DNA from: JAWKTT01 sp041398965
Lineage (GTDB): Bacteria > Planctomycetota > Planctomycetia > Planctomycetales > Planctomycetaceae
DNA length: 64,000 bases
Direction: 5' to 3'
Assembly (NCBI GenBank): GCA_041398965.1
Contig: JAWKTT010000013.1
Coordinates: 1-64,000 of the forward strand
Shown here: piece after piece, positions 53,367 to 63,137 of the stretch
Layout: every line of letters begins with the position of its first letter
How positions within the stretch are numbered: the first letter of the stretch is position 1
Notes under the pieces: model-generated
The model's input: the letters and a program-made list of their open reading frames with translations, nothing else
Told to the model about the DNA's origin: nothing
The model's database searches: none
Translations under genes and position numbers: made by a program

Positions 53367-55087
53367 ATGAAGATGCGATCGCAATCAACCCTTCGCCACT
53401 TAAAACATCTCTGTCTTCTTTGGTTCTCAATAATCGCATCAGGGATTCAATGTGGATGTGAGGGAGAGAATGAGCGCCAGCTGCCACAGCCGAATGTAGT
53501 CACCGCCCCCGAGGCTGACAGTCAATCGAGCCAATTGGAGGCTGCCCAATCACCGTAACCGACTTCGCACCTACGAGATTTCAAAACTGGGACCAATGGG
53601 ATAAAGACTTTACGGGCAAAACGATTCGACTTTGTGGGAACAATTTCCAAACTGATTCTTCAATCTTGGTGTCACAAACACGGCGACCCCGAAAGTCGTT
53701 CACGCTGTTGAAGTGTCGGGGAGTCCTTCACTTGGACTGGTAATTGGGCTGGAGCCACTCCCTCAACAAGTCGAATGCCATTTTGCAGACAATAGTGATC
53801 TACAGACGTTGGAACGTGGGGCAGTGAAGTTACGATTCAGGGACGTTCTGCCCGCCGCACAGCGACATCGACACATCTTCGGCGATATTCTCGTCAATTG
53901 CGAACTTATTGACGCCGAAAATGCCGCAAGAAGATCGGACCACTCCTATGCGGCCGAACGTCCTGCTCCGTCGAGCAATACCGTTCGAGCGAACAGCACT
54001 TGCAAATCGGCAGCGGCATCATCGTTGCAGAACGATTCTGGATTGACGACGATGATTTTAGTGACGACGAAACCCTCCAGGCAGATTTTATCGATGCGGC
54101 ACGCAACATACCATTTATTACGTCCTTTCAGATTTATTCTGGCACAAGTGCTCCGACACGTCAGTTGGCAACACTTCCAAGTGTGAGAGAACTCTCCTTT
54201 GCTGAAGGCGTCCAGATCACGCCCAGCGACGCTGAGTCGCTACAACAGTGCGCTAGTCTGAAGTACTGTCTCAGTGGCGAAGACGTCTTGACGGACCAAC
54301 TTTGCTGAGGCTGTCGGAAAATGCACAACGCTAATCGCTCTTTCTGTCTTCTCATCGAGCCGCCACTTACAGATCAAGGACTCGTAGCTGCTAGCGAACC
54401 TGAAGGGGCTTCAGGTTCTAAAACTGCCTGAGACGAGAATCTCCGACGAAGGTGCAGGTCGCTGGAGAGATTTCGCTGATTTGAGACAACTGGATCTTGA
54501 TCATCGCAGATTCAGCAACGGATTGGCGATGCTCGAGAACTACCACACCTTGTCGACCTGGAAATCACTAAGTGTGACAGTGCCGCTCTTCAGGGCTTGG
54601 CCGCACTCAAGCATTTGCGACGACTAAAGATCGGCCCAGATGTTCAGATCACTGACCCTCTTTCCTAAGCTCTATGACAAGCCTGGAAATACTCGACTTG
54701 CATAAAAATGAATCCAACATTGACCAATTGCTGGGAGAATTGGGTCCACTGTCGAGATTGAATCTACTTGACGTGAGTATTACATCTGCAAGTGACACAG
54801 GCCTGGAGGCGTTCTTAAGTTCACGCCTCACACTTACAATTACAAAGTATTAACTTGGGAACAACCCGTGTCACGGACAAGGGCATGACTACGTTTTGCC
54901 AACAGATCGGCCGAACCTCAAATCAATCGTACTCCAAGGGACGTCAATCACGGGAACAGGAGTCAAGAGTATTACCAATATACCCACGCTGTTCTATTTG
55001 GATATTCGATTGACTGAAGTCACCCGCGACGAATCCATGACGTTATTGGATTCGCACCCTAACAAATACTTTCGCTGCGAAAAATAG
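53367..55087 (+). pseudogene. Decayed leucine-rich-repeat secreted protein
   Basis: Ordered pieces of one protein appear in different frames. From the ATG at 53367 there is a hydrophobic leader (HLCLLWFSIIASGIQCGCEG). TDFAPTRFQNWDQWDKDFTG (from about 53549) is in a second frame and EVSGSPSLGLVIGLEPLPQQ in a third. ERFWIDDDDFSDDETLQADF with LPSVRELSFAEGVQI occupies 54000-54300. Then come LKGLQVLKLPETRISDEGAG, LVDLEITKCDSAALQGLAAL, TSLEILDLHKNESNIDQLL and LNLLDVSITSASDTGLEAFL, ending with VLQGTSITGTGVKSITN and TLFYLDIRLTEVT (stop 55087). The L-x-x-L-x-L repeats are typical of planctomycete LRR proteins. At least six frame changes and several stops show clear decay. Confidence 0.75.
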
Positions 55088-55113
55088 AAGGCAGCCGAGA
55101 TAGGGGTAAGGAA

Positions 55114-55277
55114 GTTCTTGTAGGGCAGGCTCCTGCCTGCCTTCCTTGTTGGGCATGATGTTCGCATGCCCGAAGATGATGTCAACAGGGCGACGCATTC
55201 GCCCAGCAACCGCCGCCGAATGCCCATGACTCACCGCCAATCCGGGAAGGCAGGCAGGAGCCTGCCCTACGATTACT
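55114..55277 (+). repeat. 164-bp structured repeat, family 2 copy 1
   Basis: It begins GTTCTTGTAGGGCAGGCTCC and ends GAGCCTGCCCTACGATTACT, so its ends form a long inverted repeat (TAGGGCAGGCTCCTGCCTGCC against its complement). Internal hairpins include GGGCATGATGTTCGCATGCCC and GGGCGACGCATTCGCCC. Copy 2 at 56133-56296 differs at only one base that I can see (CCCGAAG versus CCCAAAG). No coding capacity: a MITE- or REP-type element. Confidence 0.88.
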
Positions 55278-55377
55278 ACGATTACTCGCCGAGCCACCAT
55301 CGCGAATGCCCGTGAACATCGTGTGTGTGATTGGGAGTCCCACGGTAACAGAAACCTCACGGTAGAGCTTCTTGTCG

Positions 55378-55473
55378 CTCCGCGACCCGGCCCAAAATGG
55401 CCGGGCCACCCAGCCACCCAGCGATAGACAAACATCTTCAAAGCAGTTGGCAGGAGCCTGGCCTACGATTACT
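55378..55473. repeat. REP-like hairpin and partial family 2 end
   Basis: CCCGGCC-CAAAAT-GGCCGGG (55386-55405) is followed by two CCACCCAG units. Then AAGCAGTTGGCAGGAGCCTG and GCCTACGATTACT (55441-55473) match the right end of the 164-bp repeat with several changes. The partial copy touches the stop codon of the next gene. Confidence 0.6.
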
Positions 55474-55978
55474 ATCTGTAGTTCCAGTTCTTGCTGTCAA
55501 AAATTTTCTCATACTTTTGAAACGCAATGTTGCGGCGAAGCTCAGGATAAATCTCTTTTATCTTTCGAAGTGCCGAACGAAAGAACATGAGCAGCGAATT
55601 ACGAAAATCGTCATACGCGGCGGTAAACACTATTCTCTTTTCGATTACGTCATACATTGTCACTTGAGTTCGGTCGTGATTCATCGTGTACTGGAAGGAG
55701 TTGTTGAAGTAGTCGCCAGAGACGGAAAATGTTTTGTCATGGCCACACTCTAGTGTAAAAAGAACACATGCTAGTTGTTCCAAGTAATAAATAACAGAGT
55801 CATTAATGGTGGCGAGCACTTGCTGCGTGCTCTGGCACTTAATTTGAATACTCCCTTCGGCAATCCAGTTCAGTTCACTCTCACTCACCCGCAATAGGTC
55901 TTGTTGCAGCCTATCGAGTTCAATTTGTTTCGGAGTAACCCGAAAGGAAAATGTCGGACTCTCCATGGGACTTTCCAT
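55472..55978 (-). CDS. Hypothetical protein, no family recognised
   Basis: A 168-residue protein if started at the ATG at 55976-55978 (MESPMESPTFSFRVTPKQIE); the frame is open to 56062. It has no signal peptide or membrane helix. It is rich in Asn, Gln, Tyr and Phe, with stretches such as LLRVSESELNWIAEGSIQIK, YYLEQLACVLFTLECGHDKT and SALRKIKEIYPELRRNIAFQ. Base composition is visibly more AT-rich than the neighbours. It lies between two direct copies of a 164-bp repeat, which suggests acquired cargo. Size and solubility would suit an immunity or antitoxin-type protein, but nothing in the sequence proves that. Confidence 0.6.
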   Translation of the reverse strand: MESPMESPTFSFRVTPKQIELDRLQQDLLRVSESELNWIAEGSIQIKCQSTQQVLATINDSVIYYLEQLACVLFTLECGHDKTFSVSGDYFNNSFQYTMNHDRTQVTMYDVIEKRIVFTAAYDDFRNSLLMFFRSALRKIKEIYPELRRNIAFQKYEKIFDSKNWNYR

Positions 55979-56132
55979 ATTAAATTGGATATGCGGAGGT
56001 AACATCGCCAGCGAGGTTGACCCACACCTGCAACGTCTTTGATGCTCGTCCAGCAGCATCACTTCCGATTACATCCTTGAACACATAGATAATTGAATGC
56101 ATGTCTTTGCTGGGGTCCGATGAGTTCTTGTA

Positions 56133-56296
56133 GTTCTTGTAGGGCAGGCTCCTGCCTGCCTTCCTTGTTGGGCATGATGTTCGCATGCCCAAAGATGATG
56201 TCAACAGGGCGACGCATTCGCCCAGCAACCGCCGCCGAATGCCCATGACTCACCGCCAATCCGGGAAGGCAGGCAGGAGCCTGCCCTACGATTACT
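56133..56296 (+). repeat. 164-bp structured repeat, family 2 copy 2
   Basis: Same orientation as copy 1 and essentially identical. It is preceded by an extra partial GTTCTTGTA. Together the two copies bracket the hypothetical gene at 55472-55978 as direct repeats 855 bp apart. Confidence 0.88.
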
Positions 56297-56456
56297 GGAG
56301 AGCCGGATGCGGAGAACCCGCCCGTCCAGCTCGGAGGGAGGAGAGACTGAACTCAATCAGTTCTTATTTTCCCAATCGCTTGCTTGTCGCTTCCGGAACC
56401 GGCCAAAAACCCGCAGGGCGCCCCAGAGGCCACGAAAGTCCCCACGAACAGCCTGG

Positions 56457-56573
56457 CAGCCTGTTGAACAACGTGGGTCAGTCTTTCCAGCCTCGCATCC
56501 GGGCAAAAAAGCGTACGAGATTCTCTTGTCAGATTAGAAATCTGACCCACGGTCGTTTTTCAACGGGCTGCTG
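56457..56573 (+). repeat. Palindromic repeat, family 1 copy C
   Basis: A shorter, diverged copy (about 117 bp) of the element at 11803-11934. It keeps the ends CAGCCTGTTGAA and TTTTTCAACGGGCTGCTG, GCGTACGAGA, and the hairpin GTCAGATTAGAAATCTGAC. The middle hairpin has become GTCAGTCTTTCCAGCCTC. Confidence 0.8.
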
Positions 56574-57266
56574 GGAAATCGCGACATCAACCATTTTCAG
56601 AAATGTTTAGCGGTCTCAGGATATCAGAGTGGCGTTTTATTAGTACGTCCAGCTCGCACTTTGGGTGATGTTAGGGGCGTTCGCAGTTCGTCTGTTGGTG
56701 CTAGGCACCCCCATGAGTCTGCCGATTTGTCGTCGGGTTTCATGGAGGAGTGGGATTGGCGAAGTTTGCATTGGATGAAGTGCATTCCCCACATGGCAAC
56801 TCCCCGAATCGGAGGCGTCAGCCGACGCGAAACTCCTTCTCCCCCGCTGACGACGCTCCGACTTCGATCAGCGTTCCCACGGGGGGAGAGGGAGAGGCTG
56901 ACAACAAAGATCACCCGTTGGCGAGGATCACAATCCGGGGAATGCACCCCGAGGTCAGCTGTGCGCCCAGCGTCTGTCCACGCCAGGGGATTAAGCGTTT
57001 GAGGCAGCCACAGATCTCATGCTTCGCCCGCTGAATGCCCCGCACAGACCGCCCTGATTGAATCGCATGTGTCGCATGATCCGGTCGCTGGATTGACGCG
57101 GAATGCCCCAGCAGTTCGGCAAATCAGCGGTTGTTCTTGTGTTAACCGAGATGCGACACAGAGTCTAACCCCGATCCTCTTTCCCCATCAACAATTGGGA
57201 AAAGTCTCGATCCGTGAACCGGTACAGGGAGAGTTGTTTCCGGGGAGCTTTGGTGCCGCATTCACA
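56574..57266 (+). other. Intergenic region before the sulfatase operon end
   Basis: About 690 bp with no gene recognised. A Gly/Arg-coding GC-rich segment near 56810-56920 contains a TTCTCCCCC...GGGGGGAGAG inverted pair that could act as a terminator for either side. Confidence 0.35.
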
Positions 57267-58682
57267 TTACGCGATCAATTCCTCGATCACCTTGCCGCCG
57301 AATTGGCTCAATTGCTTGTATCGGCCGGCGTGGTAGTAGGTGAGTTTGTTGTCGTCGAGGCCGAGCAGATGGAGCAGGGTGACGTGTAAGTCGCGGATGG
57401 GATGGACACACTCGACGGCGCTGTTGCCGAGTTCATCGGTCGCACCGACGATGGCTCCCTTTTTGACGCCGCCGCCGGCGAGCATCATGCCCATGCCCTG
57501 AATGTTGTGGCCGCGGCCGAGTGAGTAGACGCCACCGCGTTTGTTATTGTCAGGCGTGCGACCGAATTCGCCGGTCCAGATGACGAGCGTCTCGCCCAGC
57601 ATGCCGCGTTGCTTCAAGTCTTTGATGAGGGCAGCGTAAGGCTTGTCGACACTCTTGATGCGGGCAGTGTGGCCCCGTTCGAGATAATCGTGACTGTCCC
57701 AACCGCCACTGAAGATCTGCACGAAGCGGACGCCCTTCTCGACCATCTTGCGGGCGAGCAGGCATTGCCGACCAAACGTCGCCGTCTCTTTGTCGTTCAG
57801 CCCATACATCTCCTGCGTGGCCGCAGACTCGGTTCGCAGATCAACGAGGTTCGGCACTTCGGTCTGCATGCGGAAGGCGAGTTCGTAGCTCTCCATGCGA
57901 GCGGCGAGGTCATGTTGCTCGGGATGCTGTCGCGCGTGCTCGGCGTTGAGGAAGGCCAGTTCGTTGAGGAATTGTCGCTGCTGCTCGCGGCTCTTGTGAG
58001 CGGGCGAAGCGAGGTCGAGAATCGGCGAACCTTCAGGGCGAAGCCGCGTTCCTTGGTAGTAGGCCGGCAGAAAACCGTTGCTCCAGTTGCCGGCACCTGC
58101 CTGCGGATCGGCGAGTTCGGTCATTACGACGTATCCGGGCAGATTCTGGTTGACCGTGCCGAGACCATACGTCGCCCAAGCGCCAAGCCCTGGATCGGTG
58201 CCGAGCCGACTGCCGGTGTTGAAATGTAGAAGTGCTTCCGGATGGTTGAGTGACTCGGCCTGACAACCGCGATAGTTACACAACTCGTCGGCAACCTCCG
58301 GGAGATGCACCCACTGATCGCACATGTCGAGGCCGGACTGCCCCACCTTGTTGAACTTGAACGGGCTGCCGACAAAGAACTTAAAGCCGCTCTCGAGCGT
58401 GCCTGTAAGCTTCGATTCTGTCTTATGCAACTCGGTGAGTTTGGGCTTCGGATCGAATGTGTCCATATGCCCCGGAGCACCCTCCATGAACAACATGATC
58501 ACGTTCTTCGCCCGCGCCGGGAGCATGGGCTGCTTCGGTGCAAGCGGACTGTTTGATGCCGTCGGCTCTTTTGCCAGTAGCTCGCTGAGCGCGAGTGAAC
58601 CGAGCGAGGCTCCGAGGCCATAGAGGAATCCACGGCGAGTGGCAGTACTCGAAAGTGGACGCGAGCAGAGTGGTGTTTGCAT
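57267..58682 (-). CDS. DUF1501 exported protein
   Basis: A 471-residue protein from the ATG at 58680-58682 (AAGGACC upstream); the longer frame to 59075 is antisense to the sulfatase. A twin-arginine signal (TATRRGFLYGLGASLG) leads to VIMLFMEGAPGHMDTFDPKP, then LDMCDQWVHLPEVADELCNY, FGRQCLLARKMVEKGVRFVQ and IFSGGWDSHDYLERGH. VIWTGEFGRTPDNNKRGG and GRGHNIQGMGMMLAGGGVKK follow. These match DUF1501, a sulfatase/phosphatase-fold family without known activity. It is the last gene of the operon, 14 bp after the sulfatase. Unlike the DUF1501 gene at 3560-4809 it is intact, a good reference for counting that gene's frameshifts. Confidence 0.92.
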   Translation of the reverse strand: MQTPLCSRPLSSTATRRGFLYGLGASLGSLALSELLAKEPTASNSPLAPKQPMLPARAKNVIMLFMEGAPGHMDTFDPKPKLTELHKTESKLTGTLESGFKFFVGSPFKFNKVGQSGLDMCDQWVHLPEVADELCNYRGCQAESLNHPEALLHFNTGSRLGTDPGLGAWATYGLGTVNQNLPGYVVMTELADPQAGAGNWSNGFLPAYYQGTRLRPEGSPILDLASPAHKSREQQRQFLNELAFLNAEHARQHPEQHDLAARMESYELAFRMQTEVPNLVDLRTESAATQEMYGLNDKETATFGRQCLLARKMVEKGVRFVQIFSGGWDSHDYLERGHTARIKSVDKPYAALIKDLKQRGMLGETLVIWTGEFGRTPDNNKRGGVYSLGRGHNIQGMGMMLAGGGVKKGAIVGATDELGNSAVECVHPIRDLHVTLLHLLGLDDNKLTYYHAGRYKQLSQFGGKVIEELIA

Positions 58683-58696
58683 GACAGCTGGTCCTT

Positions 58697-60292
58697 TCAG
58701 CGATCCCAGTGGGCGTCGATGACGCTTTGAATGTGCGGACGGTCCTGGTCGGTTTCGCCAAGTTCTTCGCGAGTTTTCTGGAGTTGGGCTTTCAGGTCGC
58801 GGATGACGTCGGCGTAGCGAGGGTTGGCATATTCGTTCTGGTTTTCGTGCGGGTCGGTGCGTAGGTCGTAGAACTCCCACGCCGGTGGGGTCGGTTCGAT
58901 TTTGAAGGATGTGGCCTTGAGCCATGGCATCGTCAGCTTGCCGTAGTCGGCTTCGTCGGTCGCGCGTCCGTAGTAGAAGATCAGCTTGTAATCGGTTGTA
59001 CGAATTCCGAAGTGCGCCGGGTTGTCGTGATGCATCAGGTGCATCCAGTAGCGGTAGTAAGTGGCCGTACGCCAATTCTCCAGCGGCTTGCCTTCGAGGG
59101 CCGGGGCGAAGCTTCGTCCTTGCATGTCGGCGGGCGGTGTGGCACCGGCGAGAGCCAGCAGCGTCGGTGCGAAATCGGTGTTGTTGATGAGGTCACGATT
59201 CACGGATCCGGCTGTGATCAGCTTTGGATAATGAACGATGAACGGCATCCGCATCGATTCGTCATACATCCAGCGCTTGTCGATGTAGTCGTGCTCGCCG
59301 AGCATGAAGCCTTGATCGCCGGTGTAAACGATGATCGTGTTCTCCCACAGGCCCTCTTGCTTGAGGTAGTCAAAGAGACGAGACAGATTGTCGTCAACAC
59401 CTTTCACGCAGCGGAGAAATCGCTTGAGGTATTCCTGATAGGCACGGCTGGTGTACTCGTGGTCATCGAGCGCGGGGTCGACTTTGAAGTCGATACCATA
59501 ATTCCGTACGGGATGACGTTTCGACACGGACGTACCAATGCGGCGAATCAGGCGATCGTTCTCGCCGCGAGTCGCGATGGAACCGAAGCCCGCGCCTGGT
59601 TGATCGTGCAAGTTGTCCGGCTCGGGGATATTGACGTTCTGGAGGTACTCCTCATAACGCGGCGCATACTCGAACATATCGTGTGGCGCCTTGTAGTGGT
59701 GCATCAGGAAGAACGGCTTCGTCTTGTCACGCTGCTCCAGCCACTCCAGCGTGAGGTCGGTAATGACATCGGTACTGTGTCCTTGTTGGGGCACTTTGTT
59801 CTGGGGCCACGGCTTGTCACCACGTACAAGGAACTCGGGATCGAAGTACTTTCCCTGCCCGGGCAGCACCTTGTAGTAGTCAAAGGCTGCCGGCTCCTCT
59901 TCGAGATGCCACTTGCCGATGATCGCAGTGAGGTAGCCGGCCTTTCGCATCTCGATCGGCAGGGACTGACGCTCCGGTGCCAGCCTCCCCTTGAGATCGA
60001 GCACGCCGTTCGTCTTCGAGTATTGTCCAGTCATGATGCACGCACGGCTGGGCGTGCAGATTGAGTTCGTGCAGAACACCCGATCAAATCGCATCCCGCC
60101 CGCCGCCAGCGCGTCGAGCGTGGGCGTTGGATTCAGTCCCGCCAGCCGACTGCCGTAGCAGCCAAATCCCTGCGTCGTATGGTCATCCGACATGATGAAC
60201 AGAATGTTCGGGCACTCGGCTGCGACAACTTGTGGAAGGCAGTGGATCAGTAGACCGAGAATGACAGCACTGATGGTGCGGCTAGTTGACAT
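58697..60292 (-). CDS. Exported sulfatase (formylglycine type)
   Basis: A 531-residue type I sulfatase from the ATG at 60290-60292, overlapping the end of the preceding gene by 11 bases; the frame is open to 60421. A signal peptide (TISAVILGLLIHCLPQVVAA) is followed by the metal site NILFIMSDDHTTQGFGCYG. The modified Cys79 is in ICTPSRACIMTGQYSKTNG. IIGKWHLEEEP, HHYKAPHDMFEYAPRY and VYTGDQGFMLGEHDYIDKRW complete the active site. The C-terminal KLIFYYGRATDEADYGKL and YDLRTDPHENQNEYANPRYA resemble choline/iduronate-type sulfatases acting on glycosaminoglycan-like polymers. Its operon partners point to breakdown of a sulfated polysaccharide outside the cytoplasm. Confidence 0.93.
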   Translation of the reverse strand: MSTSRTISAVILGLLIHCLPQVVAAECPNILFIMSDDHTTQGFGCYGSRLAGLNPTPTLDALAAGGMRFDRVFCTNSICTPSRACIMTGQYSKTNGVLDLKGRLAPERQSLPIEMRKAGYLTAIIGKWHLEEEPAAFDYYKVLPGQGKYFDPEFLVRGDKPWPQNKVPQQGHSTDVITDLTLEWLEQRDKTKPFFLMHHYKAPHDMFEYAPRYEEYLQNVNIPEPDNLHDQPGAGFGSIATRGENDRLIRRIGTSVSKRHPVRNYGIDFKVDPALDDHEYTSRAYQEYLKRFLRCVKGVDDNLSRLFDYLKQEGLWENTIIVYTGDQGFMLGEHDYIDKRWMYDESMRMPFIVHYPKLITAGSVNRDLINNTDFAPTLLALAGATPPADMQGRSFAPALEGKPLENWRTATYYRYWMHLMHHDNPAHFGIRTTDYKLIFYYGRATDEADYGKLTMPWLKATSFKIEPTPPAWEFYDLRTDPHENQNEYANPRYADVIRDLKAQLQKTREELGETDQDRPHIQSVIDAHWDR

Positions 60293-63137
60293 GGGTAAAC
60301 TCGTGACTGTTGAAGAGCAGGAGGCAGAGATCGGCGAGTGCCCTTGTCTCGGCACTGACGTCGCTGGGCTTCGTGTCGGGGACGTAGTCCTCGAAGGTTG
60401 GCAAGATTTCCACATAGTCAAACGACTTGCCGGAGAACTCCTCGACCAGCGAACGTGTGATCTCGGTTGGATATTTCGTGGCGATCGGTTTCGTATTTCT
60501 GTGATAGGTCTGCATCCTGCGAACGTACCCGGTCAGGCGATCCGCTTCGGTGTTTGTCGGACTGCGGTGGAGCGTTAGTTGAAACACATGCGAGACCTGT
60601 TCGTCGAGCAACTTCGCTTCGCGTTCCACTCGCAGGGCCAACGCGATGCTGCGGTCGCTCATTACGTCGCTATTGAGCAACGTGAAGGCTTGTGGCGAGA
60701 CGGCGGCAACGTCTCGCAGATCACATGAGTCATTCGGGTTGGGCTGATTGAAGACTTCCAGAAAGGGATCATGCAGGCCACGGCCTCGGTAGGCGTAGAT
60801 GCTGCGACGGTTGCGTTCCCGTGGCGTGCGTGAAGGTTGATATGCCGGCGCGAGTGAGAACTGGATCATTCGCGGTTGAATCGCCGCTTCGAGATTCATC
60901 TCCGGAAAGACCGGCAGCCCCCCCATCGCCGGATTAAGTTCGCCGGTGATGCTGAGCATCGCGTCACGCAGCTCTTCAGCCGTCAATCGTCGTGCGGGGA
61001 AGAAGGCGAGCAGGTCGTTATTCGGATCGGTCTTGAAAAGTTCATCGGACTGCGGATGAGAGCCGCTCATCTGATAGGCCCGCGAGGTCATGATCAATTT
61101 GTGCAAACGCTTCAGTTGCCAGCCATGTTCCACGAGATCTGCCGCGAGCCAGTCGAGTAGTTCGGGATGCGTCGGCTTCGCTCCCTTCACTCCGAAGTTG
61201 TTGGGGTTCCCGGCGAGCGGTTTGCCAAAGTGATACTGCCAAACGCGGTTGACAATGGCCCGCGCGGTGAGCGGGTTTCGCGGATCGGTGATCCACTTCG
61301 CGAGCGCGATGCGGCGCTGGGTGATGTCTTCCGGGAGCAGATTGGGATCGGTCGCAGGTGCGGCGACCGGCACACCGAGTGCACTGAGCACGCCGGGCTG
61401 CACTGGATCGCCGGTGGCTTCGAGCGCACCGCCGAGCAGGATGTAAGACACCGGTTGCCAATTCGTGTTGACCTTGGCAGGCATCCGCAACTTCTTCGCG
61501 GCATTCCACGCCATTCCTAGATCGGCCCCGTCGTACACGGCGTTGACCATCGGCTCATAGCGTTCCAGAGCCCGCTGCCAAATCCATTCGTCCTGTTCCC
61601 GAACCTTGAGTTGACCTTCGTCAATGTGGTCAAGCCCAACATGTCGCGGCGGCTTTTGATCGTCGGGGTCGTTCTTTCGTGCATCCTCTGGCTTGTAGGG
61701 CAGTTGATGTTCTTCGTACCACTCCTTCGCCGCTGCCTCCTGCTTGGCGAGAATCTTCTCTTTCTCAGTCGTCGCGTGCCTCAACATGTGTTCGACGAAT
61801 GCTCTCCCTTCGGCGAACCCTTCTCGATTCTCGTCACGAGTGAATCGTAAGGGGCGCTCGGCCATTTGCGTGCCCGCGAAAGTGGCATACACACGATAAT
61901 AGTCGCGCGTCGGGAGCGGATCGAACTTATGGTCGTGGCATTTGAAGCATCGCATGGTCGTCGCGAGAAATGTCTGACCAACGGCGTTGACGACGTCATC
62001 AACGTAAATCTGCCGGGCCTGCGGTGGCATGACCATCGCATTGTCCCACGGCCCGATCCTCAGGAAACTCGACGCGACAATCCACTCGGCTTCCTGCTCG
62101 GTGTAGTCGCCCGACTTGCGGACCTCGGCCAGCTTCGCCGCATCGTCCCCGAGTCGTTCCAGTGCCGCTGCATCGGCCAGTTCATCCCCGGCGAGTTGTT
62201 CAAGCACGAAGCGATCGTAGGGTTTATCTGCGTTCAGCGACCGAATGACGTAGTCGCGATAGCGCCACATATTGGACCGCTCAAAGTCGTTCGCCATACC
62301 GCCAGTGTCGGCGTAACGCGCAACATCGAACCAGTGCTGCGCCCAGCGCTCACCGTAATGGGGACTGGCCAGCAAGCGGTCAACGAGATCGTCCCAGGCT
62401 TTGACGGAGTCAGCCTTCCATGCGGCAACGAATTGATCGACTTCCTCCGGCGTCGGCGGCAACCCGATCAGATCGAACGACGCACGGCGAATCAGCGTGC
62501 GTGGATCGGCGGTTGGGGCAGGCTCATTTCCTGACAATTGAAGTTTGGACTTGTGGAAATGATCGATTGCATTCGGAACGCTGCTCGGCAACTCAGGCTT
62601 CTTCACTGGCTGAAATGCCCACAGATCCGCCGGTTGGTAGCGACGATAGGTCCACGCATCGGACAGCCCGCCGCTCGTTGCAACGAGCATTCCGTCCGCA
62701 GTCATCGGCGTTTGGCGTTCCTCCTCCCAATGCTTCTTCTGCGTCGCTTCATCCGGCCACGGAGCACCGGCCGCAATCCAGCGGCGAACGATCTCCACTT
62801 GTTGCTGGGTCAGCCGATCATTCGCCTTTGGCGGCATCTCCAGCCCGTCCCAATTCACCGCTTGAAAGACCAAGCTCTCATCCGGCTTTTTCGAGACGAC
62901 CGCCGCGCCAGATTCGCCACCTTTGAGCAGCCCATCGCGGCTCGTCACGTCGAGATCGCCCTTTGGCTTCTCGCCTCCTTCGCCGTGGCAAGCGAAGCAC
63001 TTGGACTTCAACAATGGAAGCACCTTGAGCGTGAACTCGCGCTCGTGAGCTGCCTGGTCGGCGCGAGCGTGTCCTGCCCACAACAAAATGACCATGAGCA
63101 TCGAATAAATAGCAGCGCACTTACGGCTTGCCATCAT
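60282..63137 (-). CDS. Cytochrome-type DUF1549/DUF1553 protein (PSCyt1-PSCyt2-PSD1)
   Basis: A 951-residue protein from tandem ATGs at 63137/63134, preceded by CGGAGGCTCTACG. A signal peptide (YSMLMVILLWAGHARA) is followed by a planctomycete cytochrome C domain with haem motif CFACH (47-51) and a later Met ligand region (LEMPPKANDRL). DUF1549 follows (TLIRRASFDLIGLPPTPEEV), with a second haem-like motif CFKCH at 397-401, then DUF1553 from about 600 (RIALAKWITDPRNPLTARAI to LLLFNSHEFTHVN). It overlaps the upstream gene by 17 bases and the sulfatase by 11, so the operon is translationally coupled. It probably transfers electrons or senses redox state during polysaccharide use; the reaction is unknown. 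Confidence 0.92.
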   Translation of the reverse strand: MMASRKCAAIYSMLMVILLWAGHARADQAAHEREFTLKVLPLLKSKCFACHGEGGEKPKGDLDVTSRDGLLKGGESGAAVVSKKPDESLVFQAVNWDGLEMPPKANDRLTQQQVEIVRRWIAAGAPWPDEATQKKHWEEERQTPMTADGMLVATSGGLSDAWTYRRYQPADLWAFQPVKKPELPSSVPNAIDHFHKSKLQLSGNEPAPTADPRTLIRRASFDLIGLPPTPEEVDQFVAAWKADSVKAWDDLVDRLLASPHYGERWAQHWFDVARYADTGGMANDFERSNMWRYRDYVIRSLNADKPYDRFVLEQLAGDELADAAALERLGDDAAKLAEVRKSGDYTEQEAEWIVASSFLRIGPWDNAMVMPPQARQIYVDDVVNAVGQTFLATTMRCFKCHDHKFDPLPTRDYYRVYATFAGTQMAERPLRFTRDENREGFAEGRAFVEHMLRHATTEKEKILAKQEAAAKEWYEEHQLPYKPEDARKNDPDDQKPPRHVGLDHIDEGQLKVREQDEWIWQRALERYEPMVNAVYDGADLGMAWNAAKKLRMPAKVNTNWQPVSYILLGGALEATGDPVQPGVLSALGVPVAAPATDPNLLPEDITQRRIALAKWITDPRNPLTARAIVNRVWQYHFGKPLAGNPNNFGVKGAKPTHPELLDWLAADLVEHGWQLKRLHKLIMTSRAYQMSGSHPQSDELFKTDPNNDLLAFFPARRLTAEELRDAMLSITGELNPAMGGLPVFPEMNLEAAIQPRMIQFSLAPAYQPSRTPRERNRRSIYAYRGRGLHDPFLEVFNQPNPNDSCDLRDVAAVSPQAFTLLNSDVMSDRSIALALRVEREAKLLDEQVSHVFQLTLHRSPTNTEADRLTGYVRRMQTYHRNTKPIATKYPTEITRSLVEEFSGKSFDYVEILPTFEDYVPDTKPSDVSAETRALADLCLLLFNSHEFTHVN

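Noticed and set aside
55114..56296. Possible CRISPR-like arrangement of repeats
   Set aside because: There are only two long repeats 855 bp apart with a gene between them; no short regular spacers.
59012..60064. 350-codon plus-strand open frame
   Set aside because: It lies opposite the sulfatase coding sequence, whose catalytic motifs are plain; a shadow frame of GC-biased codons.
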